Shown here piece after piece: positions 53,941-63,432 of a stretch of DNA of 64,000 bases. The notes under the pieces were generated by a model. The model saw only the letters and a program-made list of their open reading frames with translations. It was not told the DNA's origin and searched no databases. The stretch covers positions 248,001 through 312,000 of the forward strand of contig NZ_JWIC01000005.1 of assembly GCF_000814765.1 (NCBI RefSeq), given 5' to 3'. Origin of the DNA: Pseudoalteromonas luteoviolacea. GTDB lineage: Bacteria > Pseudomonadota > Gammaproteobacteria > Enterobacterales > Alteromonadaceae. The stretch's first letter is position 1; every line of letters starts with the position of its first letter. Both the position numbers and the translations under genes were made by a program.

Positions 53941-54801
53941 ATGAAACAATTTTTTGTTTTATTGACTATCGTTTCAATGTTGTTTGCAACGGCTTTTGAC
54001 GCTGAAGCGCGTAAAAAGTTTGGCAGCAAGAAAAAAGGTAAAACACATCAAACTTCAACTGTGCAACAAAAAAAGCAGGTTGATACTAAATCACTTGCAG
54101 CACAGCAAGGCGCAAAGAAAAAATCGAGCAAAAAAGGTATTATGGCCGGTGTATTAGGTGGCCTTTTAGCTGGTGGTTTAATCGCAGCCATGATGGGCGA
54201 CGATTTCGAGGGTTTCCAATTCCTTGAAATGATCCTTTTCGCTATCGCTGCATTTGTGCTATTCAAAGTGATCATGGGCTTTATGCGTAAAAAACAGCAG
54301 CCGCAAATGGCTGGCGCGCCTAACTTTGCTCAACAACAGCAAAACCAACAGTTCTCTCAGCCACAGCAATTTCAGGCCAATCAAACAGCTGGCGGTTTTG
54401 GTGCGCAACAGGACGTTCCATTTAACTTACCTCGTGATTTCGATGTAAATGGCTTCCTTCAAGGTGCACGTTCACATTACCAAACTATCCAGACGGCTTG
54501 GAACAAAAAAGACTATGCAACAATGTCTGAATACCTAAGCCCTGAGCTCGTGGAAGAATTTCGCCAAGAGCGTGAGCAACAAGGTGACGTAGAAACTGAA
54601 GTGATGTTTGTTGATGCGGAACTAGCTCGTGCAGACGTCAGCGCTGAAAAGTGGGAAATCAGTGTTATGTTCCGTGGTAAATACCGCGACCAAGGTGATA
54701 TGCAAGAAGAGCCTATCCATGAGGTTTGGCACCTAGAACGCAAAAATCAAGGTGATGCGCCTTGGTTGATCGTAGGTGTAGAAGACCTAATTGATAGCTA
54801 A
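53941..54801 (+). CDS. TIM44-like domain membrane protein
   Basis: The 286-residue product has a signal peptide (about 1-24, ending AEA), a Lys-rich linker (KKFGSKKKGK, KKKSSKKG), two membrane helices (about 66-85 and 94-115), a Gln-rich stretch and a C-terminal TIM44-like domain (LQGARSHYQTIQTAWNKKDY, MSEYLSPELVEEFRQE). Bacterial TIM44-like proteins are membrane-associated with unknown function. It lies alone after the ECF sigma pair and shares a terminator with the convergent P-loop kinase gene. Confidence 0.87.
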   Translation: MKQFFVLLTIVSMLFATAFDAEARKKFGSKKKGKTHQTSTVQQKKQVDTKSLAAQQGAKKKSSKKGIMAGVLGGLLAGGLIAAMMGDDFEGFQFLEMILFAIAAFVLFKVIMGFMRKKQQPQMAGAPNFAQQQQNQQFSQPQQFQANQTAGGFGAQQDVPFNLPRDFDVNGFLQGARSHYQTIQTAWNKKDYATMSEYLSPELVEEFRQEREQQGDVETEVMFVDAELARADVSAEKWEISVMFRGKYRDQGDMQEEPIHEVWHLERKNQGDAPWLIVGVEDLIDS

Positions 54802-54828
54802 GCTGTATTGGCTTATCGCTTTTTAATA

Positions 54829-54852
54829 AAGGGCTCTAGATAAAGAGCCCTT
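54829..54852. terminator. Bidirectional terminator between convergent genes
   Basis: AAGGGCTCT and AGAGCCCTT form a perfect 9-bp stem with a 6-base loop, flanked by A- and T-rich sequence. It overlaps the P-loop kinase stop by two bases. Confidence 0.75.
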
Positions 54853-55714
54853 ATTGTTTATAGTCGTCATTTAATATGATGCTTCGATCTTTACTTAACA
54901 CCAACTCTAAATCACACCTCTCAGGCAGCGTTTTAATCCCCCACTCAGTCAACCTTTGAAATGGTTGAATAAACGCTTCTATCTGCTGATAACTCATCCC
55001 TTTACCGCAGCGTTCAATTAATTTCTGCTCTTGTTCTAAACGCCATCGCAAAACATGCTCAAAACTTTGCCCATTCAAAAAAACCAACTTATCAAATAGC
55101 CGAAACAGTCGTTGATAATCCGTCTTTAGAAAAGTATTTACTTGTGAGCGATATAATCGTTCCGGATCAACTTGGGCTTCAAACGCATTACAGCTTTCTG
55201 TTAACTGCGCTGCTGTTTGATGCGGTATGCCCAAGCACCAACCTTCAACGACTAACACATCGAGTTTTGCGTTGACTGGAGTCCATTTATCCTCAGGATG
55301 AGGATCATCTATCGCTTTATCAAATCGAGGTAAAACAAATGGCTTGCCCTGCTTAAAGCGATTAACAGCAGTAATTGCCTGTTCAATATCATGTGTGCCT
55401 GGTGCTCCTCGCGTCACAAACGGAGGTGCGTACTGTTTAGATAAAGCCAACCGCTTCGCTTTGCAATAATAAAAGTCATCGATTGATACAGACTCAGCCA
55501 TTCTCCCTTGGCTTTTTAGATAGGCAACAAAGTAGGCAGAAAGCGTTGACTTACCACTACCTTGGCAGCCGCTTACGGCAATACACTGAGGGTTAGCGTG
55601 ATCTAAAACCTCTTTTTTAAACCATGACAAGGCGTGATCAAATTGAGATATATAAGTAATTGGCAACCTATGTTCATTGCAAAACTGTTGCTGCCATGGT
55701 GTAACGTCTCCCAT
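54851..55714 (-). CDS. P-loop kinase, D-glycerate 3-kinase-like
   Basis: The 287-residue protein is a cytoplasmic kinase of the PRK/uridine kinase-like P-loop group, closest in pattern to plant/fungal glycerate 3-kinase (yeast Tda10). Walker A is GCQGSGKST (49-57); the Asp-rich SVSIDDFYY and TRGAPGTHD follow, as in that family, then VLVVEGWCLGIP. The substrate is not certain; glycerate is the best guess. Its ATG immediately follows the response regulator stop codon (TAAATG), so it belongs to the two-component operon. Confidence 0.82.
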   Translation of the reverse strand: MGDVTPWQQQFCNEHRLPITYISQFDHALSWFKKEVLDHANPQCIAVSGCQGSGKSTLSAYFVAYLKSQGRMAESVSIDDFYYCKAKRLALSKQYAPPFVTRGAPGTHDIEQAITAVNRFKQGKPFVLPRFDKAIDDPHPEDKWTPVNAKLDVLVVEGWCLGIPHQTAAQLTESCNAFEAQVDPERLYRSQVNTFLKTDYQRLFRLFDKLVFLNGQSFEHVLRWRLEQEQKLIERCGKGMSYQQIEAFIQPFQRLTEWGIKTLPERCDLELVLSKDRSIILNDDYKQ

Positions 55715-56386
55715 TTACATCACTTCAAATTTATAACCTACCCCATAAATAGAATGGATAAACTCACTCTCAGGTGCAATATCTTGAAGTTTTTTTCTTA
55801 TTTTTTTTATATGGCTATCAATGGTTCTATCACTCACGACGCGGTCGTCGTCATAAATCGAATCCATTAGCCTTGCTCTATTATAAACACGGCCTGGATG
55901 CTTAAACATGGTTTGTAACAACATAAATTCAACGTGCGTCAAGTCAGTGCGTTGACCGTTATAATTCACAAACAACGTCTCTTCATCAAGTATTAAGCCC
56001 GTTTGTATCGGCAAGCTATTATTGGTCCGTCTTAATATCGCTTTTACTCTTGCAACTACTTCTTTAGGGCTATATGGCTTACACACATAATCATCCGCGC
56101 CAACTTCCAAACCCAGTAAGCGGTCAATTTCTTCAACTTTTGCAGTAGTCATGATGATTGGCACAGCGGAGTCTTTACGTACTTGTGTACAAATTTCAAT
56201 GCCATCGACAGATGGCAGCATCAAATCTAGGAGAATAATGTCTGGCTCAAATGTTCGTACTTTGCTGAGCGCATCGGCACCATCCATTACAATCTCAAAT
56301 TCATAACCTGCTTGTTCTATGTACTTACCTAAAATTATGGCGAGCTTCTCTTCATCTTCAATGATAAGAACTTTCTGCTTAATCAT
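55715..56386 (-). CDS. OmpR-family response regulator (BaeR-like)
   Basis: The 223-residue protein has a receiver domain (acceptor Asp54 in IILLDLMLP, Asp pocket IEDEEK) and a C-terminal winged helix with TDLTHVEFMLLQTMFKHPG and VVSDRTIDSHIKKIRKKLQ. It is the partner of the upstream HAMP kinase, 86 bp away in the same direction, and is immediately followed by the P-loop kinase gene. The subfamily resembles BaeR/AdeR regulators of envelope stress and efflux; targets are not known here. Confidence 0.92.
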   Translation of the reverse strand: MIKQKVLIIEDEEKLAIILGKYIEQAGYEFEIVMDGADALSKVRTFEPDIILLDLMLPSVDGIEICTQVRKDSAVPIIMTTAKVEEIDRLLGLEVGADDYVCKPYSPKEVVARVKAILRRTNNSLPIQTGLILDEETLFVNYNGQRTDLTHVEFMLLQTMFKHPGRVYNRARLMDSIYDDDRVVSDRTIDSHIKKIRKKLQDIAPESEFIHSIYGVGYKFEVM

Positions 56387-56472
56387 TTTAATACCTTAGT
56401 CGTTTTACTTTTTAGCGCGCTAGGTTTCAACCAGTATGATACATAGTGCCATGAACCTAATTCGACGTTAAC

Positions 56473-57978
56473 TTATTTTATTACGGGCAATGTCACATCC
56501 ACACTTACACCGCCTAACTCGCTGGCAGTTGCCGTTATCGTTCCGCTGTGCGCTTGCACTATGCTGGCACAAATTGCAAGGCCAAGGCCGGAGCCTCCTG
56601 ATGCACGATCCCGTGCTTTATCAACACGATAAAGCCTATCAAACAACTTGGGCAATAAGTCAGGCTCTACACTAGGGCTACTATCTTGCCAGCGGATCAA
56701 CACTTGGTCTTTTTGCAAAGTAATAAGCACCCTTATCTTACCCGGTATTGTTTCGCTGGAATCTGTGTAACGTAGTGTATTTTGCATAAAATTGCCAAAT
56801 AGCTGCAACAACCTAGCCTCGTCACAGTACAGCATGGTTTCAGGTTGGCCTTCAATACTCCATTCAAAGTGCTTACTTTTCAGTGTAGCTAAATGCGAGT
56901 CAAATGTATGACCAATGATCTCAGTGATATCACATTCTTGCATATGGTAACTAAGCGAGCCTCTATCTGACATGGATAGCTGGTGCAAATCATCAACTAA
57001 CTTTGTTAAACGATTAATCTCGTCATAAAGCGAATGTAATTGGGCCTCATCAGACTCGATAATGCCATCAATCATACCTTCAAGCTCGGCTTTAAACACA
57101 GCGATCGGTGTTCTTAATTCATGAGAAATATCGGCTATCCATTGCTGACGAGATTGCAGGTTATCAGCCAACGTGATTGCCAATGTATTCAAATCTTTTG
57201 CGAGTAACCCTAGTTCATCTTTGCTGAATGATTTAAATGGCGGCTCGTAATTACCCGCAGCTATTTTTTTCGCCGCAGCTCTGAGAGACAAGACTGGCGC
57301 AACTAAGAAGCGACTGAAAGGAATTGCCAATAAGCTACTTACCAACATTGCTATAACAGCAATCCCTAAAAACCAGTGTTGCTGTCTGCTTGCAAACAAT
57401 GAGTCTAGCGAGTTACTAATTTCGAGCCCATTCTCAAGACCGATAGATCCAAGAAGCGGCCCCGTGTTATCTTCATTTTTATACACTTCGATCCAAAGCG
57501 TGGTGTTTTTGCTATCCTTCCTGCCTTTTAGTAATTCACCAGTCGCGGACTTAAACACCAACCGAGACTGGGCACCACGCATATGCCTTGGTGGACGTTC
57601 TTCTCTTCCAATTCTTCGCTCAGGTAACTTCGCATCTGCATTTGGTTTATCACTTTCTGAACGATGATGCCTTGGCGGACCACGCCGAGGTGGACGTTTT
57701 ACCATTTCATCTATTTCAGCCTGTGAACGCCCATGATATTCACCCACCAATCTTGTCCAATGCGGGCTTTTTCTAGTCATCCAATCTTCACCATATCTAT
57801 CAAAGTTCTCTCTGATAGTTGGCAATAACGCAGTCAATTTAGCTCGGCTACTATTTTGCAAATATTCTTTGAAACTTTTTTCAAAAGCGAGCTGATTTGC
57901 GTAGTACACCGCAGATATAAGCACGGCATTAACCAACAACAAAATCGCAAGCAGCTTTCTTCTTAGGGTTAACTTCAT
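56473..57978 (-). CDS. HAMP-type sensor histidine kinase with Arg/Pro/His-rich sensor
   Basis: The 501-residue kinase has two membrane helices (about 8-28 and 202-222) flanking a periplasmic domain, then HAMP, a dimerisation domain with His286 (ADISHELRTPIAVF), and an ATPase with GGSGLGLAI. Within the periplasmic region, residues about 94-135 are strikingly rich in Arg, Pro and His (KRPPRRGPPRHHRSESD, EERPPRHMRG). The rest of the domain is conventional. It heads an operon with the OmpR-type regulator and the P-loop kinase. The signal is unknown; BaeS is the nearest well-known relative in layout. Confidence 0.92.
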   Translation of the reverse strand: MKLTLRRKLLAILLLVNAVLISAVYYANQLAFEKSFKEYLQNSSRAKLTALLPTIRENFDRYGEDWMTRKSPHWTRLVGEYHGRSQAEIDEMVKRPPRRGPPRHHRSESDKPNADAKLPERRIGREERPPRHMRGAQSRLVFKSATGELLKGRKDSKNTTLWIEVYKNEDNTGPLLGSIGLENGLEISNSLDSLFASRQQHWFLGIAVIAMLVSSLLAIPFSRFLVAPVLSLRAAAKKIAAGNYEPPFKSFSKDELGLLAKDLNTLAITLADNLQSRQQWIADISHELRTPIAVFKAELEGMIDGIIESDEAQLHSLYDEINRLTKLVDDLHQLSMSDRGSLSYHMQECDITEIIGHTFDSHLATLKSKHFEWSIEGQPETMLYCDEARLLQLFGNFMQNTLRYTDSSETIPGKIRVLITLQKDQVLIRWQDSSPSVEPDLLPKLFDRLYRVDKARDRASGGSGLGLAICASIVQAHSGTITATASELGGVSVDVTLPVIK

Positions 57979-58136
57979 TGGAACTCCATAAAAGTCAAAG
58001 ATGCGGCCATCACTATCGCCAAAACCAATGCCAGCCTATACCTACAAAGGTCAACATCAGCATATATAAAAGATGTGTTTCTAATTTACTACAAACAGTA
58101 TCGGATAAGATTGTGCAAAAACCGTGGAAGTTAGAG

Positions 58137-58164
58137 ATACGAAGGCAAATAGTAGCCTTCGTAT
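58137..58164 (-). terminator. Stem-loop after the PilZ gene
   Basis: ATACGAAGGC and GCCTTCGTAT form a perfect 10-bp stem with an 8-base loop, about 16 bp past the PilZ stop codon. The T tract is weak. Confidence 0.65.
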
Positions 58165-58179
58165 TAACTGTAATGGCGA

Positions 58180-58476
58180 CTAGTTAAATTGGACGATTTC
58201 TAGACCTACAACATATTTATCAGTTGCATTTTCATCGCTACTACATCGAACGACTTTGGCACTGGCATTAAAAGGCGGGATAGTCGTACTTTTACTGTTG
58301 ATGAACACAGTTACCAACTCACCAACTTCTAGCGGATGGTCAATCTCTACCGACAAGCCTGTCGCACTGAGATCCTGACAAGTACCAAGAAATTTTTCTC
58401 CAGACTGGCTGACAGTTACTTCAGCCTGCGCATTGACCATCATGCGCATAAAGCGACGTTTATCTTCATGGATCAT
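58180..58476 (-). CDS. PilZ domain protein
   Basis: The 98-residue protein is a stand-alone PilZ domain, a cyclic-di-GMP receptor. The motifs are present: RxxxR at Arg7-Arg11 (DKRRFMR) and (D/N)xSxxG in DLSATGLS. It is encoded 9 bp downstream of a receiver-only response regulator, so the two probably form a signalling pair joining phosphorylation and c-di-GMP. The output partner is not in the window. Confidence 0.9.
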   Translation of the reverse strand: MIHEDKRRFMRMMVNAQAEVTVSQSGEKFLGTCQDLSATGLSVEIDHPLEVGELVTVFINSKSTTIPPFNASAKVVRCSSDENATDKYVVGLEIVQFN

Positions 58477-58485
58477 AGTGAGCTC

Positions 58486-58869
58486 CTAGACCATATTTTT
58501 TATTTTTTCCAAAAGCGATTGCATGGCAAATGGTTTAACAACATATTCATCACAACCCGCTTCATACCCTGCTTGTTTTTCTTGCTCAGATTCCAAACCT
58601 GAGACCATCATTACCGGAATATCTTTGGTTTCGGGTGTATTTTTCAACATGCGGCAGGTGTCATACCCGTCTAAACCAGGCATGCATACATCCAACAAAA
58701 TAACGTCTGGTGGATCAGCTATTGCATTTGACAAGCAACTGATCCCAGATTCCGCATAACTGAATTTAAACGCATCTGACAAAGCCATCGACAACATTTC
58801 GTAGTTAAAGTACTCATCATCAACAACTAACACATGCGGTGTTCTACTCCGTCTTTGCTGCGTGGACAT
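58486..58869 (-). CDS. Single-domain response regulator
   Basis: The protein is a CheY-like receiver of about 127 residues: VLVVDDEYFNYEML, acceptor Asp in VILLDVCMPGLDGYDTC, Thr/Ser switch in MMVSGLES and Lys in YVVKPF. No output domain is attached. The frame is open to a TTG at 58899; AAGGAAG lies before a second TTG (58875) and the ATG (58869). I take the ATG, but the exact start is uncertain. It precedes the PilZ gene by 9 bp. Confidence 0.88.
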   Translation of the reverse strand: MSTQQRRSRTPHVLVVDDEYFNYEMLSMALSDAFKFSYAESGISCLSNAIADPPDVILLDVCMPGLDGYDTCRMLKNTPETKDIPVMMVSGLESEQEKQAGYEAGCDEYVVKPFAMQSLLEKIKNMV

Positions 58870-58954
58870 AGTCAATGTCGCTTCCTTATCACAATCCAAA
58901 AATTTATATCCTCTTATTAAGGTAATTGGCTCAAAGCAAAATGCAAGTCAATTC

Positions 58955-61900
58955 CTATAAATCCAATTCATTTAGTGCATTCGTCACGCGCTTAGATGAA
59001 ATTGGATAAGGTGTACCTAAGGTTTGAGCGAATAATGACACTCTTAGTTCCTGAATCATCCAAAAAATATGTGCTAGATCTTCAGGTACTGGCATGCCTT
59101 TTGGCACCTTATTGCACTTTTGCGCGTATAGCTCACTAACCTTTTCTAACTCTAGTACGCATAGACGATCTCGGTTAGGGTCAACAGGTAATTTTTCTAA
59201 ACGTTTTTCAATTGCTTTTAAATAGCGCAATAAATCAGAAATTTTATCAGCACCATGCGCACTGACAAACCCTCTAAATATAAGCGATTCAAGCTGAGAT
59301 TTAATATCACCATGAGCAGTTATCATGGTCAAATCAACACGCCCCTTCATGCGCTTATTTACACTGTGTGCGATGCTCAACACTTGCTCAACTTGCGAAG
59401 CAATTTCCACAACTCTATCGCCTAGTTCACCGCGAATAAACTCTTTTGCGCGCTCAAACTCAGATTCATCTCTGATGGTATCGAATTGTTTAAGTAAGCT
59501 ATCTACACCAGCCGCAGTACAGTCCGAAATCAAATCATGAATCTTACCAAATGGATTAAAATACAACCCCAACTTCGCTTTGTTTGGCAAATGTTGCTGC
59601 AAGTATTTAACAGGAGAAGGAATATTAAGCAACACCAATCTTCTCAGGCCTAAACGATGGGCCTGTGCAGCCTTCTCAGGGTGATCAAACAAGGTGATTG
59701 CCGCACTGTCTTTTTTATCAACCAGAGCTGGAAAAGCCTTAATTTCATAACCGCCTTGTGTTTTAGTATACTCTTGGGGCAACTCACCAAAGACCCACTC
59801 GGTGAGATCTTCTTGCTCAATCCCTTTTTCAGCCACTTTGGATAGCGTTTGGGATACTTTACCCTGGAGCTTTTCTTTAAGTGCATCTAAATCAAAACCA
59901 TGGGCAATCACTTTACCAGCGTCATCTACGACTTCAAACTGCATCTTCAAATGGTTTTCAAGCGAGCCTATATCCCAATCAGTTTCACTAACTTTGACAC
60001 CAGTCATACGTAACAATCGAGTCGCCAAAGATTCAAGTAAAGGCCCTTGCAGTGGCTCAATCGATGCTAACACCGCGTCAGCATAATTAGGTGCAGGTAC
60101 AAAATTTCTGCGCAGCGTCTTTGGTAAGCTCTTAATGAGCGCACAGATCAACTCATGCCTCAGCGCAGGTATATGCCAATCAAAACCTTCGTTTTGAACT
60201 TGATTCAAAAGGGCTAAAGGAATATTGACAGTCACACCGTCAACCGCTTTTCCAGGTTCAAAATGATAATTAAGAGGTAACGTCAAATTACCTTGTTGCC
60301 AAATGTCCGGATAGTCAAAAGCGGTAACTTTGTCAGCATCGTGTTGCATTAATGACTCTCTGCTCATATGCAACACTCGTTTATCACTTTGTTTTTTAAA
60401 CCAGTGATTAAATGTAGCTCGGTTATTTACGTCACTGGGAATGCGCTGATCATAGAATTCAAACATTGCTTGCTCATCCACCAAAATATCTCGGCGTCTG
60501 GCTTTATTTTCTAATGATTGTATCTCGTCAACAAGTGACTGGTTGTATTCTAAGAACGGCGTTTTTTGACCTAGCTGTTGGCCAATTAATGCCTCTTTGA
60601 TGAATAGCTCTCGACTAATAATAGGGTCAATTTGGCTGTAAACAGTGCGCTTTTTCGAAACGATGGTCAAACCATAAAGCGTTTGTTGTTCAAACGCGAT
60701 AACGGCACCCTGCTTTTTCTCCCAGTGTGGCTCACTGTAACTACGCTTCACCAAATGCTGCGCCAAAGGAGCAACCCACGCCAAATCGATTTTTGCGTTG
60801 ATACGTGCATAAAGCTTACTTGTTTCAACAAGTTCTGCCGACATCAACCATTTGGGGCTTTTCTTAAATAAGGCTGAACCTGGGAAGATATGAAACAAAC
60901 TGTTTCTTGCCCCTTTATAGTGCTGTTTTTCGTCTTTCATACCGATATGGCTGAGCATACCGCAGAGCAAAGATTGGTGGATGGCATCAAAACCAGCTTC
61001 ATTGCCGGAACCTTTGAAGTCCATTTCATCGCACACAGTTTTTAACTGGTAAACAATGTCTTGCCATTCACGGATCCGCATATAGGCCAAAAAGTCTTTT
61101 TGACATTGCTTTCTAAACTGGCTGCGCGACAGTGCTTCTTGCTGCTCTTCCAAATACTGCCACAAATTCAAAAAAGCCATAAAATCTGAGTTAGGATCAT
61201 CGAAACGGCCATGTTTTTCATCTACTGCACCGCGCTTTTCTTGCGGTCGTTCTCGTGGGTCTTGAATTGAAAGTGCCGCAGCAATCACAATCACTTCGTT
61301 TAAAGCCCCTTGTTGCACTGATGCCATCACCATTTTTGCAAGACGCGGATCAATAGGTAAACGGCTTAACTTTCTACCATCTTGAGTCAACTTGGCGTTT
61401 TCTCTGCGCGAAGCTGGCTTAACCGCTCCCAGCTCTTCAAGCAACGCCATACCATCTTTAATATTGCGACTATCTGGCGCTTGAACAAACGGGAACTTTG
61501 CGATATCACCAAGGCCAAGTGCAAGCATCTGCAAAATGACTGATGCAAGATTAGTACGCAGGATCTCAGGATCAGTGAATTCTGGTCGCGCTAAGAAGTC
61601 CTCTTCAGAATACAGACGAATACAGATACCTGCTGCGACACGACCACATCGGCCCATTCTCTGGTTCGCACTCGCTTGAGAAACCGCTTCTATCGGTAGA
61701 CGTTGTACTTTTGTACGATAACTATAGCGACTTATACGAGCGGTGCCTGGATCTATAACATATCGAATACCAGGCACTGTCAATGATGTTTCAGCCACGT
61801 TAGTAGCAAGCACTATTCGGCGGTGACTATGCGGCGCAAATATCCGATTTTGCTCCGCATTAGATAAACGTGCAAACAACGGTAAAATCTCAACGCCTTT

Positions 61901-62836
61901 TAAGTTACGTTTTGACAATGCATCAGCTGTATCGCGGATTTCTCGCTCGCCATTCATGAAAATGAGAATATCACCGGGACCGGCTTCACACAGTTCATCT
62001 ACTGCATCAAATATGCCCTGTAGCTGGTCATTTTCAGCTTCACTTTCTTCACCAGACACGTCAATTACGGGGCGATAGCGTACTTCAACCGGGAAAGTTC
62101 TTCCTGATACTTCAATAATTGGCGCATCGTTAAAGTGTTTAGAGAAACGTTCAGGGTCAATGGTGGCTGATGTGATGATTACTTTAAGATCTGGACGTTT
62201 TGGAAGTAAGTTCTTCAGATAACCCAGAATAAAGTCGATATTAAGGCTTCGTTCGTGTGCTTCATCAATTATGATGGTATCGTATTGATTTAAAAATCTA
62301 TCTTGTTGAATTTCTGCCAGTAAAATACCATCAGTCATCAACTTAACGTAACTTCTGTCTGAAACTTGATCACTGAAACGAATTTTAAAACCTACTTCTT
62401 CACCAAGCTGACAGCCAACTTCTTCTGCAATACGGTTGGCGACACTTCTCGCTGCAAGTCGACGAGGCTGTGTATGGCCAATGTAACCGTCAATACCACG
62501 GCCAAGCTCAAGACAAATCTTTGGTAACTGAGTCGTCTTACCTGAACCCGTTTCACCGGCCACAATAACCACTTGATTCTCAGCAATCGCTTTTTTAATG
62601 TCTTCTTTTTTCTGACTTACAGGTAAAGATTCAGGGTAGGTAACCTGAGGTAAACCCTCTTGACGCTGGGTCTTCAACTGTTGGCTTCGAGCAATGGACT
62701 CACCGATCTGAGCAAGCACTTTCTGTTGCTTTTTCTCATCGGCTATTTTTTTAACACCTTGCAGACGTTTTTTAAATAAAAACTGGTCCTTCTTTAAACA
62801 AAAAGGAATATCTGAATACAACGACTTTAAGTCCAC
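58955..62836 (-). CDS. hrpA: ATP-dependent RNA helicase HrpA
   Basis: HrpA is a DEAH-box helicase that rescues stalled ribosomes and processes mRNA. The sequence follows E. coli HrpA end to end: Walker A GETGSGKT, DEAH in IIDEAHERS, GRTFPVEVRYRP, QRMGRCGRVAAG and a long C-terminal domain (LPNKAKLGLYFNPFGK). The frame is open to a TTG at 62881, but the GTG at 62836 has AAGGTG seven bases upstream and gives the expected N-terminus (1293 residues). It lies between the receiver/PilZ pair and a CBS-domain gene, all on the minus strand. Confidence 0.96.
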   Translation of the reverse strand: MDLKSLYSDIPFCLKKDQFLFKKRLQGVKKIADEKKQQKVLAQIGESIARSQQLKTQRQEGLPQVTYPESLPVSQKKEDIKKAIAENQVVIVAGETGSGKTTQLPKICLELGRGIDGYIGHTQPRRLAARSVANRIAEEVGCQLGEEVGFKIRFSDQVSDRSYVKLMTDGILLAEIQQDRFLNQYDTIIIDEAHERSLNIDFILGYLKNLLPKRPDLKVIITSATIDPERFSKHFNDAPIIEVSGRTFPVEVRYRPVIDVSGEESEAENDQLQGIFDAVDELCEAGPGDILIFMNGEREIRDTADALSKRNLKGVEILPLFARLSNAEQNRIFAPHSHRRIVLATNVAETSLTVPGIRYVIDPGTARISRYSYRTKVQRLPIEAVSQASANQRMGRCGRVAAGICIRLYSEEDFLARPEFTDPEILRTNLASVILQMLALGLGDIAKFPFVQAPDSRNIKDGMALLEELGAVKPASRRENAKLTQDGRKLSRLPIDPRLAKMVMASVQQGALNEVIVIAAALSIQDPRERPQEKRGAVDEKHGRFDDPNSDFMAFLNLWQYLEEQQEALSRSQFRKQCQKDFLAYMRIREWQDIVYQLKTVCDEMDFKGSGNEAGFDAIHQSLLCGMLSHIGMKDEKQHYKGARNSLFHIFPGSALFKKSPKWLMSAELVETSKLYARINAKIDLAWVAPLAQHLVKRSYSEPHWEKKQGAVIAFEQQTLYGLTIVSKKRTVYSQIDPIISRELFIKEALIGQQLGQKTPFLEYNQSLVDEIQSLENKARRRDILVDEQAMFEFYDQRIPSDVNNRATFNHWFKKQSDKRVLHMSRESLMQHDADKVTAFDYPDIWQQGNLTLPLNYHFEPGKAVDGVTVNIPLALLNQVQNEGFDWHIPALRHELICALIKSLPKTLRRNFVPAPNYADAVLASIEPLQGPLLESLATRLLRMTGVKVSETDWDIGSLENHLKMQFEVVDDAGKVIAHGFDLDALKEKLQGKVSQTLSKVAEKGIEQEDLTEWVFGELPQEYTKTQGGYEIKAFPALVDKKDSAAITLFDHPEKAAQAHRLGLRRLVLLNIPSPVKYLQQHLPNKAKLGLYFNPFGKIHDLISDCTAAGVDSLLKQFDTIRDESEFERAKEFIRGELGDRVVEIASQVEQVLSIAHSVNKRMKGRVDLTMITAHGDIKSQLESLIFRGFVSAHGADKISDLLRYLKAIEKRLEKLPVDPNRDRLCVLELEKVSELYAQKCNKVPKGMPVPEDLAHIFWMIQELRVSLFAQTLGTPYPISSKRVTNALNELDL

Positions 62837-62915
62837 TACACGACACCTTGAAAATTCCAAAATCGTCGCGTAGTTTATCAAAACCTGAGTAATCTACCCA
62901 AGTAAAAACAAGTTT

Positions 62916-63344
62916 TTAAACAAATCTGTTCCCAGATTCGTACGTATCGTGCAAATGTTTATCAAATGCGAGTAAAACATGGGCACGAGTTATGACACCC
63001 ACTAATCTGCCATCTTCATCACATACAGGATAAAGTTTGGGTTTGTCGTTCGACATTCTATCGGCAACCTGCAAAATACTGTCTTCTGGACTCACACATA
63101 CTGGCTGAGTGTTCATAACATCTGACACTATGCTGTGAGACTCGTTTTGATAAGTTGCCTCTAGCATTTTTTTGATACAGTCTTGCTCTGATAAAAAACC
63201 AATGACCTTATGATTGTCATCTAACACAGGTCCACCGGACTGACCACTTTGTAAAAGCTTCTCAACCGCCATTTCGATCCGCATATTTGAATTAAACGTT
63301 ACTGGTCTGTGATTAAAATAATCTGCTACTTTAACTGATTGCAT
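62916..63344 (-). CDS. CBS domain pair protein
   Basis: The 142-residue protein is a tandem CBS (Bateman) module: CBS1 about 10-66 (NMRIEMAVEKLLQSGQSGGPVLDDNHKVIGFLSEQD) and CBS2 about 75-130 (VSPEDSILQVADRM, YPVCDEDGRLVGVITRAHVL). Such free-standing pairs usually bind adenosine nucleotides and regulate a partner. None is apparent here. It lies 79 bp upstream of hrpA in the same direction and may be co-transcribed. Confidence 0.9.
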   Translation of the reverse strand: MQSVKVADYFNHRPVTFNSNMRIEMAVEKLLQSGQSGGPVLDDNHKVIGFLSEQDCIKKMLEATYQNESHSIVSDVMNTQPVCVSPEDSILQVADRMSNDKPKLYPVCDEDGRLVGVITRAHVLLAFDKHLHDTYESGNRFV

Positions 63345-63365
63345 TGTTTATTCCCCCAAATAAAA

Positions 63366-63395
63366 TGCCAGCTACCAATATAATAGTAGCTGGCA
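63366..63395 (-). terminator. Terminator of the asparaginase gene
   Basis: TGCCAGCTAC and GTAGCTGGCA form a perfect 10-bp stem with a 10-base loop, followed by TTTTATTT on the minus strand. It separates the peptidase gene from the CBS gene. Confidence 0.88.
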
Positions 63396-63432
63396 CTGAA
63401 AAATTTGCCTAAGAATCAACAATTGAACAAGG

